The translations under genes were made by a program, and so were the position numbers. Positions 8,786 through 17,498 of a stretch of 64,000 nt of DNA are shown piece after piece. Within the stretch, counting starts at the first letter, position 1, and every line of letters starts with the position of its first letter. The notes under the pieces are model-generated. The model did not search any database and was not told the origin of the DNA. It saw only the letters and a program-made list of their open reading frames with translations. The DNA is from JAKPQD01 sp029572965. GTDB taxonomy: Bacteria > Bacteroidota > Bacteroidia > Bacteroidales > DTGW01. Location of the stretch: contig DAOSPF010000001.1 in the NCBI GenBank assembly GCA_035374585.1, positions 43,652 through 107,651 of the forward strand, written 5' to 3'.

Positions 8786-11155
8786 TTAAAAGTATATCTT
8801 ATACTGAAACGTTGGGAATATCCCCAATTGGTAGATATTCCCCAGTTGGTTTTTGCTGGCATCGTAGGTTTGGGCAAATATGTTCTTTGTATTAAAAACG
8901 TTGTCCACATTGACAAAAACCTCCTGAGCTTTGCCCAATCCGTTGAAGCGATAAGTGACCTTAATGTCGGTTCGGAAATAGTCCTTGAATTGCTGTGTAT
9001 AAGCCTGACTTTCAATACGCACGGCTTTTTTAGCCAGCTGTGATGCAGCATAATCAATCGGGGTATAGCGTTTGCCTCCCGCAGTTGTCACTTTGAAGTC
9101 CACCATTATTTTTGAACGTTCATTAATCTTAAACTCCTTTCCAGCCAATACATTGAAAACATATTTCCCGTTAAAGGCCGTATTCCTTAGTACTCCGTCG
9201 CTGCCTTTGTATTTCGAGTCAAAGAGCGACGCTGTTACCAGATAATAGTAGCCATTGCCGAAGAACTTTTCTAAAGTTAGTTCAAGCCCGTAATTGCGTC
9301 CTGTACCATTGTTTACAAGGCTGTCTTCGGTTGTAAATGTATATGACATACCTTCGTTAATGGCCGAAAAAGAGCTTGGCCTGCTGTTGCTGGTTACAGG
9401 AATATCAAACAGGTATTGGTAGTATGTTTCGGTTTTTATGGCTGTACTGTTGGTTATCATCCAGTTATAGCCGAGGACAAACTGGTGGCTTTTGTTGAAC
9501 TTCAGGTTTTTATTGGTATTGAGGATATTGCCACTGATATTTGTAGAAACCATGTATATTGGCAACGGCTGCATCTGGCTGTGCAGCCCGTAACCGAGGG
9601 TAAAAGCGTGTTGAGGCCTGAAATTCCATTTCAGTGAGGCCCGTGGCTCAATGGCCTGGTCGTTGTTTAGCTGTAAGTATTGATAATGCAAGCCTGTTGT
9701 AAGCAGCAGGTTGTCGGTAAATGAATAGTTCCATTGTCCATAAGCCTGCAATAGTGCTGCGGCTCCATTACCGTCATATCTGTCAAGCAGGTTGCCGTTG
9801 GCATCAGCATCAAACTTAGTATCAAAGCTGTAATTATACCTGTCTGCGATAATACCTACTTTTATCTTGTTTTGTGCGTTAATTTTGCTTTTTATGTAAG
9901 TATGCAGGGTGAATTTGTACTGGTAGTTTTCGCCCCTATACCTTGGGTATTCTTCATAATTAATAAGGCCTACGGAGTCTTCACGTCCTATTTCGTATAT
10001 ACCGCTCATCCCGGCTATGGTTTTTATATACGAATTATCGGAGATTCTGTGCTGATAGGATATTCCACTAGCGCCTGTACTCGAAATCCATTTGGTATTG
10101 GTATTTAAATAGCTATCAGGGCTAAAGTCCTCTTTTTCTTTGTCTTTGTATAGTACCTTGTAGATGCTCCTGCCACCCATTCCAAAAATACCCAGAGTCC
10201 CTTTAGCTGAAACGGGCAGGTTTACATTGTACGAAAGGTCCTGATAGTCTGCCTGTCCTGCATATCCAAAGTTAATATTCATTAACCTCAAAATGGAAGT
10301 AGTTGAAAAACGATAGTTTACAAGATACGAACCTTTGTAGTCCTTTTTATACGGGCCTTCCATCATAAGTTCAGTGCCTAGCACCCCTGCCTGGAACATA
10401 TATTCATGCTTTTGGTTATTACCATTGCGCAGCTTAATATCAAAAACCCCGGATGTGGCATTGCCATATTCGGCTGCAAATGCGCCAGTCATAAAGTCAG
10501 AGTTAGAAATAACGTTGTAATTGAGCATACTTACCGGGCCTCCACCACTCCCAACACTGGTAAAATGGTTAGGACTGGGTATTTCCATTTCTTCAAGTTT
10601 CCATAACAGGCCCATAGGCGAGTTCCCCCGGATAACAATGTCATTGCGTGAGTCGTCGCCGTTTGTAACCCCGGCATAGTTTGAAGCCATACGCGACACG
10701 TCATTGCGCGAGCCTGCATAACGACCGGATTCTTCTACGCTAAAAGTGCGGGCGCTAATGCTGTTCATTTCGTTCAGCGCTTGGGTTTTGTTTCTGTGGC
10801 CTACTACAGCTACTTCCTGCAGGGTGGTTACGCTTTCTTCCATGCCGATATTCAAAACAAGCTCTTTGCCAGAGTTTATTTCTATATCGCTTGCAGAAGC
10901 TTCTTTGTATCCCAGGAAACTAAAGCGCAAATTCTGTCTTCCAACCGGAACCTGGCGAAGGACAAACTCTCCGTTGGCATCGGTTGATGTGCCTATGAGT
11001 GGATTAGTACCTTCTACAACTACTGTCACTCCCGGGAGGGGCATTTTGCTGTCTTTATCAATGATGACACCTCGTACAGATTGGGTAAAACGTTGAGCAT
11101 TGATAAAAGTTGTGGCTGCAAGCAGAATAGCTACCATTAAAAAATTCAGTTTCAT
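8786..11155 (-). CDS. TonB-dependent outer-membrane receptor with CarboxypepD_reg-like domain
   Basis: 789 aa. A signal peptide (MKLNFLMVAILLAATTFINA) is followed by a carboxypeptidase-regulatory-like beta-sandwich (VRGVIIDKDSKMPLPGVTVV to NIGMEESV, ~28-115), a plug (~130-260, containing NDIVIRGNSPMGLLWKLEEM) and a beta-barrel ending in FPTFQYKIYF with the terminal aromatic. No SusD partner is adjacent, so it is not an obvious polysaccharide-locus SusC; the substrate is unknown. It is monocistronic. Confidence 0.93.
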   Translation of the reverse strand: MKLNFLMVAILLAATTFINAQRFTQSVRGVIIDKDSKMPLPGVTVVVEGTNPLIGTSTDANGEFVLRQVPVGRQNLRFSFLGYKEASASDIEINSGKELVLNIGMEESVTTLQEVAVVGHRNKTQALNEMNSISARTFSVEESGRYAGSRNDVSRMASNYAGVTNGDDSRNDIVIRGNSPMGLLWKLEEMEIPSPNHFTSVGSGGGPVSMLNYNVISNSDFMTGAFAAEYGNATSGVFDIKLRNGNNQKHEYMFQAGVLGTELMMEGPYKKDYKGSYLVNYRFSTTSILRLMNINFGYAGQADYQDLSYNVNLPVSAKGTLGIFGMGGRSIYKVLYKDKEKEDFSPDSYLNTNTKWISSTGASGISYQHRISDNSYIKTIAGMSGIYEIGREDSVGLINYEEYPRYRGENYQYKFTLHTYIKSKINAQNKIKVGIIADRYNYSFDTKFDADANGNLLDRYDGNGAAALLQAYGQWNYSFTDNLLLTTGLHYQYLQLNNDQAIEPRASLKWNFRPQHAFTLGYGLHSQMQPLPIYMVSTNISGNILNTNKNLKFNKSHQFVLGYNWMITNSTAIKTETYYQYLFDIPVTSNSRPSSFSAINEGMSYTFTTEDSLVNNGTGRNYGLELTLEKFFGNGYYYLVTASLFDSKYKGSDGVLRNTAFNGKYVFNVLAGKEFKINERSKIMVDFKVTTAGGKRYTPIDYAASQLAKKAVRIESQAYTQQFKDYFRTDIKVTYRFNGLGKAQEVFVNVDNVFNTKNIFAQTYDASKNQLGNIYQLGIFPTFQYKIYF

Positions 11156-11266
11156 GTCTTTTATTGTTGATTTCAGGGCAAAGTTTTGCCGAAATCAAGG
11201 CCCAAAAAATGAAAATGCCATGAAGTGGATATAAGTGGGTATGAAATGGTATTTTTAAGTAAAAAG

Positions 11267-11274
11267 CAAAACTA
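11267..11274 (-). promoter_or_regulatory. -7 box (TAGTTTTG) upstream of the TonB receptor
   Basis: Exact TAnnTTTG on the minus strand, giving a leader of about 100 nt before the ATG at 11155. No good -33 element. Confidence 0.3.
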
Positions 11275-11330
11275 ACAGAGAAGATTTTCAATCATAATGC
11301 ATGATGACAATTAGATATCAATTATTTTTC

Positions 11331-11338
11331 TATTTTTG
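11331..11338 (+). promoter_or_regulatory. -7 box (TATTTTTG) of the OmpA gene
   Basis: Exact TAnnTTTG, 26 bp upstream of the ATG at 11365. Confidence 0.4.
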
Positions 11339-11364
11339 AAAGAATTATTTAACAACTGAAAATT

Positions 11365-12372
11365 ATGAAGACGGCAAATAACCTGGTTAAGCTTGTATTG
11401 TTGAGTGTTGCATTTAGTGCATGTGTCCCGCTTCAACGTTTTCAGGATACCCAGGATAAGCTTAATACATGCCAGACAGAGCTTGATGAAAACAAGCAAA
11501 AGTCCGAGCAGCTTGGGGTTGAAAATACCGAGATGAAGCAAGTGATTGAAAAGAACCGCCTTCAGCTCAACAACCTTGTCAAGGACAGCATGAACCGTAT
11601 GTTGGTCATTGATACCCTCAGGGCACAGGTGTCAAATCTTCAGCTTCAGGTTGCCGAACTGCAGAATACCCAGGAATCTATCCTTAAAGGCAATGCCAAA
11701 GAAACTTCACGCCTGTTGAAGCAATTGCAAGCCACGCAGGAAGACCTGAAAAAACGTGAAGCGGCATTGCAAAAGGCTTTTCAGGAACTGGAAGAAAAGA
11801 AAAACAGCCTCAATGTGCTCAATGCCGAGATTACCCGTCGGAATGTCCGTCTTAAAGAGCTCGAAAATATATTGTTCAGAAAGGACTCTGTGGTTAATGC
11901 TTTGAAAGCAAAAGTTTCGGCTGCGCTTTTAGGTTTTGAGGGCGAAGGTTTGACTGTAAAAGTCAATAATGGCAAGGTGTATGTATCTATGCAGGACAAA
12001 CTGCTTTTCAAATCGGCCAGTACAGAGGTGGACAAGAAGGGTCAGGATGCTATTAAAAAGCTGGCAAAGGTGTTGGAACAGAACCCTGATATCAACGTGA
12101 CTATAGAAGGACATACCGACAATGTACCTTATAAATCTGATGAAAGAATAAAGGACAACTGGGATTTGAGCGTGCAGCGCGCTACGGCCATTGTGCGTAT
12201 CATCATCAATAACTCAGACGTAGCTCCCAAACGCCTGACAGCTTCCGGACGTGGCGAATTTTCGCCTGTTGGCTCAAACAAAACTGCTGAAGGCCGTGCC
12301 CAGAACCGCCGTACCGAAATTATCCTTACGCCTAAGCTGGATGAGCTTTTTAAAATACTGGAGAGTAACTGA
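11365..12372 (+). CDS. OmpA-family outer-membrane lipoprotein
   Basis: 335 aa. The N-terminus MKTANNLVKLVLLSVAFSAC is a lipoprotein signal ending in a lipobox (FSAC), so Cys20 should be lipidated. Residues ~25-185 form a long coiled coil rich in Glu, Lys and Gln. The C-terminal OmpA domain (~215-325) has the peptidoglycan-binding signature NVTIEGHTDNVPYKSD, then NWDLSVQRATAIVRIII and AEGRAQNRRTEIIL. It should tether the outer membrane to peptidoglycan. It has its own -7 box and a strong terminator. Confidence 0.93.
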   Translation: MKTANNLVKLVLLSVAFSACVPLQRFQDTQDKLNTCQTELDENKQKSEQLGVENTEMKQVIEKNRLQLNNLVKDSMNRMLVIDTLRAQVSNLQLQVAELQNTQESILKGNAKETSRLLKQLQATQEDLKKREAALQKAFQELEEKKNSLNVLNAEITRRNVRLKELENILFRKDSVVNALKAKVSAALLGFEGEGLTVKVNNGKVYVSMQDKLLFKSASTEVDKKGQDAIKKLAKVLEQNPDINVTIEGHTDNVPYKSDERIKDNWDLSVQRATAIVRIIINNSDVAPKRLTASGRGEFSPVGSNKTAEGRAQNRRTEIILTPKLDELFKILESN

Positions 12373-12402
12373 AATAATTACATAAATGTATTTTTCTGAC
12401 TA

Positions 12403-12433
12403 AAAGAGTTACAATAATGTAACTCTTTTTTTA
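12403..12433 (+). terminator. Rho-independent terminator after the OmpA gene
   Basis: Stem AAAGAGTTAC / GTAACTCTTT with a 6-nt loop, followed by a T-rich run (TTTTTTTATTTT). Confidence 0.85.
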
Positions 12434-12496
12434 TTTTAAATAATTTGTAAAATATTGATTATAAATATTTTACATGCTTTGGCATAGAGGTTGAAA

Positions 12497-12524
12497 ACAG
12501 GTAAGTATAATCTTTAATACCTGT
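12497..12524. promoter_or_regulatory. Inverted repeat ACAGGTA-N14-TACCTGT before the mop gene
   Basis: Perfect 7-bp arms ending 4 bp before the ATG of the first gene of the molybdenum island. It could be an operator for the ModE-like protein encoded next door, or an mRNA hairpin that hides the ribosome binding site. It does not match the E. coli ModE consensus. Confidence 0.45.
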
Positions 12525-12528
12525 AATT

Positions 12529-12771
12529 ATGAAACTAAGTGCACGCAACAAGCTCAAGGGCAAAATTGTCAAAGTTGAAGAAGGGCTTATCACAGCTAAA
12601 GTATTACTTGACTTGGGAAACGACAACTATATTTCGGCCATCATTTCGAAAGATGCCATATCCGATTTGCTTTTAAAACCCGGTGATACAGCTTTTGCTA
12701 TAATCAAATCTACCGAAGTCATTATTGGTACGCCATGTGATTGCGGACAAGGCAAATGTCAATGTCATTAG
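12529..12771 (+). CDS. Mop (TOBE) molybdate-binding protein with Cys-rich tail
   Basis: 80 aa. Residues 1-69 are a single Mop/TOBE domain starting SARNKLKGKIVKVEEG with a C-terminal FAIIKSTEVIIG, the typical molbindin pattern; such proteins oligomerise and store molybdate or tungstate in the cytosol. The last 11 residues, CDCGQGKCQCH, add four Cys and one His, a tail molbindins normally lack and that looks like a metal site. It is the first gene of the island and its end is immediately followed by the ModE-like gene. Confidence 0.85.
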   Translation: MKLSARNKLKGKIVKVEEGLITAKVLLDLGNDNYISAIISKDAISDLLLKPGDTAFAIIKSTEVIIGTPCDCGQGKCQCH

Positions 12772-12773
12772 TT

Positions 12774-13106
12774 ATGTTCCAGGTTTCTTGCAAAGTGGCT
12801 ATTAGCAAAGATGGGGAAGCCTTTCTTACGCTTGAAAACATCCAACTTCTCATAGAAATTGGAGAAACTGGCAGTTTGATGGCAGCGGCAAGAAGCAGGC
12901 AAATTTCTTATATGAAAGCGTGGACAATGGTAACAATGCTGAACAAAACATCAAAATACCCTGTGGTACTGATGCAACGGGGAGGGCATCAGGGTGGAGG
13001 CGCTGAACTTACTGAATATGGCAGGAGGTTACTGGCTGATTACCTGCAGGTTGAAAAGCAAGTAGGTAACTTGTTGGCTCAAATAAACATGGAACTTAGC
13101 CTTTAA
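12774..13106 (+). CDS. ModE-type HTH regulator without Mop domains
   Basis: About 110 aa. The LysR-like winged helix of ModE is recognisable: LLIEIGETGSLMAAARSRQISYMKAWTMV, then PVVLMQRGGHQGGGAELTEYGRRLL. ModE of E. coli carries a C-terminal di-Mop molybdate sensor; here the protein ends after the HTH and dimerisation helix. In-frame starts at 12756, 12762 and 12774 are possible; 12774 is 2 bp after the mop stop and is chosen. It probably controls the molybdenum island. How it senses molybdate is open; the adjacent Mop protein is a candidate partner (inference). Confidence 0.8.
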   Translation: MFQVSCKVAISKDGEAFLTLENIQLLIEIGETGSLMAAARSRQISYMKAWTMVTMLNKTSKYPVVLMQRGGHQGGGAELTEYGRRLLADYLQVEKQVGNLLAQINMELSL

Positions 13107-13158
13107 ATTTTTTTTGACCACGTTATCTATTTCATTTTATATCGAAAATATTTTAAAT

Positions 13159-13680
13159 ATGGAAACTGACATTATTTACAAACCAATAGGTTTTATTAAA
13201 ACCCCGTTCGAAAAGGCAGCCGAAATGCCCGTGCAACCTCAGGGGGCAACTGGTATAGAAGGCGTTATTGAATTGAATGCGGAATACGTCGCCGGGCTTT
13301 CCGACCTCGATGGCTTTTCACACCTCATTTTGTTGTATCATTTCCACCGTGTAAAGGGTTACAAGCTTCATGTAGTACCGTTTATGGACGACAAGCCGCA
13401 CGGCATCTTTGCTACACGTTCGCCAGTACGCCCAAATCCTATTGGTATCTCTATTGTAAAACTCTGCAAAGTGGAGGATAACAGGGTGTTTTTTGAAGGG
13501 GCCGACATGATAAACGGTTCGCCATTGGTTGACATTAAGCCCTTTTTCCCGAAATACGACAACCAGCAAAACGTGAGAGGAGGCTGGCTCGAAGCAAAAG
13601 GAGATATTGATATAACGAAAGTTAAGTCGGACAGCAGGTTCGACACAGATAAAAACCCGGGGTTCAATCGCTGCAAATGA
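13159..13680 (+). CDS. trmO: TrmO/TsaA-family tRNA m6t6A37 methyltransferase
   Basis: About 173 aa. TrmO uses SAM to N6-methylate t6A37 in tRNAs. The start METDIIYKPIGFIKTPF is the family's opening, and the signature FATRSPVRPNPIGIS lies mid-protein, followed by GADMINGSPLVDIKPF. The longest frame starts at 13114 but the 15 extra residues are unlike the family, so ATG 13159 is used. In anaerobes TsaA-like genes are often found beside molybdenum-cofactor genes; whether this copy acts on tRNA or has a molybdenum-linked job cannot be told here. Confidence 0.85.
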   Translation: METDIIYKPIGFIKTPFEKAAEMPVQPQGATGIEGVIELNAEYVAGLSDLDGFSHLILLYHFHRVKGYKLHVVPFMDDKPHGIFATRSPVRPNPIGISIVKLCKVEDNRVFFEGADMINGSPLVDIKPFFPKYDNQQNVRGGWLEAKGDIDITKVKSDSRFDTDKNPGFNRCK

Positions 13681-13738
13681 TATGAATGCCCCAGGCTATT
13701 AAAACAAAGTGAGTTTTAACATTTCAAAATTACAAAAA

Positions 13739-15028
13739 ATGAGGAAGTTTTACGCTTTTATGGGCATTGGTTTAACAAGCCTGTGTTGTTTGTCCAAGGT
13801 TAACGGGCAAAGTACGATTGATGCAGAGTTTCGGCCCCGTACCGAATACCGCCAGGGTTTCCGCAAACCGCTTGCCGATACGCTCAATGCAGGGTTTGTA
13901 ACCTTGCAGCGTACCCGCCTGAACGCCGATTACAAAGGGAAGATACTGAATGCCCGCTTATCGTTGCAAGATGCAAGGATTTGGGGCAACAGCGACAACA
14001 AAACAAATGCTTCGAAGATTGAGTTGTACGAAGCCTGGTTCGAATATTTTATTACATCAGGGTTCTCGGCCCAAATGGGTCGGCAACCCCTGAAATACGA
14101 CGATCAACGTTTGTTGTCTGCCCCAAACTGGAGCAATACCGGGCTGGCACACGATGCTCTGGTGCTGAAATACAACAGTCCGTTTATACAGGTGCATTCG
14201 GGTTTTGCTTACAACAATACAAAAGATACCCTGATGAACGTTGCCTATAAATACACCCCGAAACAAAACTACAAAACTATGGGGTATGCCTGGCTTTCAA
14301 AGCAAATTTATACAGGTACAACCCTTTCGTTGATTGGAATTTGCGAAGGGTTTGAAAATAAAGTGGATTACAACGTAGTTTATCCCCGCATAACTTACGG
14401 AGGTAACCTCGTGTATGCCAATGATTCAACGGCGTGGGGCGCTACTTTAACGGGTTACATGCAACAGGGCAAAGATCCTAACAAAGCCGTTGGCGACGGT
14501 TATGCCGATTTAAAATCGTTCTTTCTGGCAGCCAAATTCTCTTATAAAATCATTCAAAAACTATCGGCAAATGTTGGTGTTGATTATTATTCGGGTTCGG
14601 ATGCTGCCATAGATGCCGAAAAATCGAACACGTTCAACCGCCTTTATGGCGCAACCCACAGTTTTAACGGCAACATGGAATATTTTGTAACACTGCCAAC
14701 GCAAGGTTTGATTGATTACTACGGCGGAGTAACCGCAATAATTACCCCTAAACTTTCCGCGGACCTGTCGGGGCATTTATTCTATTTCGACAAAGATTTT
14801 ATTTATAAAAATGAGAAAACAGACAAAAACCTCGGCACCGAATTAGATGTTGTGCTGAATTACTCGGTATCGAAAGAAATAGCCATACAGGGAGGGTACA
14901 GCCATTATTTCAACTCGGGCACAACCATGAAATATTACAAAATGCAAGGCGTAGAAGCACACCCACAGCAGTGGGCTTATGTAATGCTTACCATCAAACC
15001 GCAGTTTTATAAAACACCACAGAATTAA
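13739..15028 (+). CDS. Alginate-export-type outer-membrane porin
   Basis: About 429 aa. A signal peptide (MRKFYAFMGIGLTSLCCLSKVNGQ) is followed by an amphipathic beta-barrel with the family block FRPRTEYRQGFRKPLADT, RTRLNADYKGKILNARLSLQDARIWG, and MGRQPLKYDDQRLLS, as in the alginate_exp (PF13372) porin family of Bacteroidota. ATG 13739 is preferred over 13709 because it begins the signal peptide. Members are often porins for anions unrelated to alginate; its place in the molybdenum island suggests molybdate or another oxyanion (inference). Confidence 0.8.
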   Translation: MRKFYAFMGIGLTSLCCLSKVNGQSTIDAEFRPRTEYRQGFRKPLADTLNAGFVTLQRTRLNADYKGKILNARLSLQDARIWGNSDNKTNASKIELYEAWFEYFITSGFSAQMGRQPLKYDDQRLLSAPNWSNTGLAHDALVLKYNSPFIQVHSGFAYNNTKDTLMNVAYKYTPKQNYKTMGYAWLSKQIYTGTTLSLIGICEGFENKVDYNVVYPRITYGGNLVYANDSTAWGATLTGYMQQGKDPNKAVGDGYADLKSFFLAAKFSYKIIQKLSANVGVDYYSGSDAAIDAEKSNTFNRLYGATHSFNGNMEYFVTLPTQGLIDYYGGVTAIITPKLSADLSGHLFYFDKDFIYKNEKTDKNLGTELDVVLNYSVSKEIAIQGGYSHYFNSGTTMKYYKMQGVEAHPQQWAYVMLTIKPQFYKTPQN

Positions 15029-15065
15029 TTTGAAAATGAAACAATTTGAAGATAAAACAATTTGA

Positions 15066-15137
15066 AAATTTGAAAATAAATGAATTTGAAAATAAATGAA
15101 TTTGAAAATAAATGAATTTGAAAATAAATGAATTTGA
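15066..15137. repeat. 16-bp tandem repeat (AATTTGAAAATAAATG) running into the gap
   Basis: At least four tandem copies with period 16, preceded by degenerate units from about 15027. The array is cut by the N gap, so the copy number is unknown. The same TTTGAAAAT word fills other spacers of the molybdenum island. Confidence 0.85.
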
Positions 15138-15237
15138 NNNNNNNNNNNNNNNNNNNNNNNNNNNNNNNNNNNNNNNNNNNNNNNNNNNNNNNNNNNNNNN
15201 NNNNNNNNNNNNNNNNNNNNNNNNNNNNNNNNNNNNN
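15138..15237. other. Assembly gap (100 N)
   Basis: Exactly 100 N, the conventional placeholder for a gap of unknown size. It lies inside the tandem repeat, which probably broke the assembly. No gene can be called across it. Confidence 0.99.
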
Positions 15238-15281
15238 AAATGATTAACACATTTTCAGATTAGCACATTAACACATTAAAT

Positions 15282-16079
15282 ATGAAGAGAAACATCAAAA
15301 ATACGTGGAGTTTTGTTTCGGGAACAATTATTGGCATTCTTGGAGGCTTGATAGGGCTTGGCGGGGCAGAGTTCCGATTGCCGCTCCTCGCAGGATTTTT
15401 CGGTTTCGCCAGTCTCGATGCGGTTATCATCAATAAGATAACGAGCCTTGTGGTAGTGTCGTCCTCCCTTCCCTTCCGCAGCCAGTCTATCCCGTGGGGC
15501 GATGTGGCCTCGCACTGGGGCATCATCGTCAACATCTTGTCGGGCAGCCTTGCAGGTGCGTGGTTAGGGGCACATTACGCCACGCGGATGAAAACTGTTG
15601 TCCTCGACCGCTTCATCATGGTCTTGCTTATCGCCCTTGCTTTTGGGATGATTTTCGGGCACAGTGTCATGGATGGTGGGCACGCTGCCATAGTTCAGGC
15701 AGGTACAGCCCGGATGGTTTCGGGCGCCATAGCAGGCGTGTTGATTGGCATGGTGGCTGCCATCCTGGGTGTAGCCGGTGGCGAGTTGATAATCCCTACG
15801 CTGGTCATCCTTTTCGGGGTCGATATAAAGCTCGCGGGCAGCTTGTCGCTTTGTATAAGCCTGCCAACCATGATTGTAGCTTTCTACCGATATACTCAAA
15901 GCGGAGCTATTGAAATATTCAAACGAGAAAAGAAATTTTTGCTGTGGATGATCGCAGGGTCTATCATCGGTTCGGGCATCGGCGGGCGTTTGATTGGCAT
16001 AATACCATCGAATATCCTTGTCCTTGTTTTGGGTGGCATCTTGTTAGTTTCGGCCATTAAAACATTTAAGAAAAAATAA
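15282..16079 (+). CDS. TauE/SafE-family membrane permease
   Basis: 265 aa with about eight transmembrane helices arranged as two homologous halves, each with a glycine-rich motif: GILGGLIGLGGAEFRLPLL (N-half) and GMVAAILGVAGGELIIPTL (C-half). The family exports or imports sulfite, sulfonates and other organosulfur anions. It sits between a porin and modA in the molybdenum island on the same strand, so it may move an oxyanion that competes with or accompanies molybdate (inference). Confidence 0.85.
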   Translation: MKRNIKNTWSFVSGTIIGILGGLIGLGGAEFRLPLLAGFFGFASLDAVIINKITSLVVVSSSLPFRSQSIPWGDVASHWGIIVNILSGSLAGAWLGAHYATRMKTVVLDRFIMVLLIALAFGMIFGHSVMDGGHAAIVQAGTARMVSGAIAGVLIGMVAAILGVAGGELIIPTLVILFGVDIKLAGSLSLCISLPTMIVAFYRYTQSGAIEIFKREKKFLLWMIAGSIIGSGIGGRLIGIIPSNILVLVLGGILLVSAIKTFKKK

Positions 16080-16082
16080 TAG

Positions 16083-16125
16083 AGAATGTGAAAATGAGCC
16101 GATTTGAAAATTTGAAAATGAGAAG
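16083..16125. repeat. TTTGAAAAT-rich spacer repeat
   Basis: Repeated words GTGAAAATGAGCC, GATTTGAAAATTTGAAAATGAG in the TauE-modA spacer; same family as 15066, 16932 and 17490. Confidence 0.6.
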
Positions 16126-16186
16126 AATGACCCCAAGAACTAGTGGAAAAACAGTTTGTAGAGTAATAATTTAAAACAAAAATAAT

Positions 16187-16930
16187 ATGAAAAAAGTAAG
16201 TTTCGCATTGGTAATGGCCCTGAGCGTGGGCCTTCATGCACAAAAAGTAAAAGTGGCGGCTGCTGCCGACCTTCGTTATGCGATGGACGATATTGTCAAG
16301 GCGTATAAAGCTGCTAAGCCCAATGCCGATATCGAGGTTATTTTTGGCTCGTCGGGCAATGCCTACACCCAGATATCCAATGGGGCTCCGTTCGATATTT
16401 ATTTCTCGGCCGACATCATGTACCCCCGCAAGCTGAAAGAAGCCGGGCTTGCCATAACCGAACCCAGGCTTTACGCTATTGGCCGTATCGTGTTGTGGAG
16501 CTCCACGCTCGATGTGAGCAAGGGTTTGGGCATACTGACCGAGAAACCAAACATAAAAATTGCTACTGCCAACCCCGAGCATGCACCGTATGGCGAGCGG
16601 GCAGTAGAGGCTTTGAAGTACTACAAGCTTTTCGATAAGGTTGAGAAACAAATGATTTACGGCGAGAACATCTCGCAAGCTGCCCAGTTTTGCCTCACGG
16701 GCAACGCCGATGCCGGCTTGCTGGCCTTGTCCATTGTGTTGTCGCCAGCCATGAGTACGCAGGGCAAGTACTACCTGATTGACTACAAAACGCACAAGCC
16801 CCTTGAGCAAGCTTACGTAATATTGAAGCAAGCCAAAGACAATGCCGAGGCGTATGCTTTTACCGAGTTTGTGGCCACCAAACCTGCCCGCGAGATATTC
16901 GAGAAATATGGGTTTACATTACCTAAATAA
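16187..16930 (+). CDS. modA: Molybdate ABC transporter, substrate-binding protein
   Basis: 247 aa. A signal peptide (MKKVSFALVMALSVGLHA) precedes a type II periplasmic binding protein. The oxyanion-binding segments are visible: VAAAADLRYAMDDIVKAY, FGSSGNAYTQISNGAPFDIYFSAD, and ITEPRLYAIGRIVLWS. It delivers molybdate (or tungstate) to ModBC. There is no lipobox, so it is a soluble periplasmic protein. The separate di-Mop gene lies between it and modB. A 311-aa frame on the opposite strand is a shadow. Confidence 0.93.
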   Translation: MKKVSFALVMALSVGLHAQKVKVAAAADLRYAMDDIVKAYKAAKPNADIEVIFGSSGNAYTQISNGAPFDIYFSADIMYPRKLKEAGLAITEPRLYAIGRIVLWSSTLDVSKGLGILTEKPNIKIATANPEHAPYGERAVEALKYYKLFDKVEKQMIYGENISQAAQFCLTGNADAGLLALSIVLSPAMSTQGKYYLIDYKTHKPLEQAYVILKQAKDNAEAYAFTEFVATKPAREIFEKYGFTLPK

Positions 16931-16931
16931 T

Positions 16932-17000
16932 TTGCTAATTTGAAAATGTGCCAATTGGAGAATTTGAAAATGAATTCATTGCATATTTTCAAATTATAAT
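16932..17000. repeat. TTTGAAAAT-rich spacer repeat with inverted copy
   Basis: Direct units (CTAATTTGAAAATGTGCCAA) and an inverted unit (CATATTTTCAAATTATAA) lie in the modA-mop spacer and can fold into a hairpin. Confidence 0.6.
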
Positions 17001-17093
17001 ACTAAGCTGGCGCGCGTTTGTAACGCGTGCCAATACCTTAACTTACAATGAATTTTATAAGTTAAAATTAATTCAGTTTTAAATTTTAAAAAG

Positions 17094-17498
17094 ATGAACA
17101 AACTACCGGGCAAAATAACACAGATGCAACAGTCGGGAGCCGTGCTGTTGGTCGATGTCGATGTTGACGGGCAGGGTTTTTCGGCCTTGCTCATCGAACC
17201 GGCCGCGAGGCCCGAATGGCTGCAAGCCGGGCATACCGTGCACCTCGTGTTTAAAGAGACAGAAGTGTCGCTGGCCAAAAACCTCTCGGGGCTTATCAGT
17301 ATGCGAAACCGCATGATGTGCAACGTTTCGAAAGTGGAACGGGGCGAATTGCTGAGCAAAATCACGTTGCATTTTCGGGGACACAGCATTACTTCGGCAA
17401 TCACAACCCGTGCAGTGGATTCACTTCAAATCGCAATTGGCGACGAAGTAGAAGCAATGGTAAAAGCTAACGAAATATCGCTCATGAATTCAATTTGA
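17094..17498 (+). CDS. Di-Mop (two TOBE domains) molybdate-binding protein
   Basis: 134 aa, two successive Mop-like halves: MNKLPGKITQMQQSG to VHLVFKETEVSLAKN (1-63), and GLISMRNRMMCNVSKVERGE to VEAMVKANEISLMN (~64-132). Such proteins bind several molybdate ions between Mop pairs, as ModG or the C-terminal part of ModE do. It lies between modA and modB, so it may buffer molybdate entering through ModABC or act as the sensor for the Mop-less ModE-type protein encoded upstream (inference). Confidence 0.85.
   Translation: MNKLPGKITQMQQSGAVLLVDVDVDGQGFSALLIEPAARPEWLQAGHTVHLVFKETEVSLAKNLSGLISMRNRMMCNVSKVERGELLSKITLHFRGHSITSAITTRAVDSLQIAIGDEVEAMVKANEISLMNSI

Noticed and set aside
12481..12528. Moco/Tuco riboswitch before the mop gene
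   Set aside because: The available leader is too short (about 95 bp from the previous terminator) and only a single simple inverted repeat is visible; the multi-helix Moco fold is not recognisable.
12741..12773. Upstream starts (TTG 12741, ATG 12756 and 12762) for the ModE-type gene
   Set aside because: They lie inside the Cys-rich 3' end of the mop gene and add residues unlike ModE; 12774 directly follows the mop stop.
15066..15137. Possible CRISPR array
   Set aside because: Repeats are head-to-tail with no unique spacers, and no cas genes are present.
14843..15250. Open frame crossing the N gap
   Set aside because: It is made of tandem-repeat codons and N; there is no support for coding.
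15896..16831. 311-aa open frame antisense to modA
   Set aside because: The composition (Tyr/His/Arg-rich) shows no fold and the opposite strand encodes an unmistakable ModA with signal peptide.
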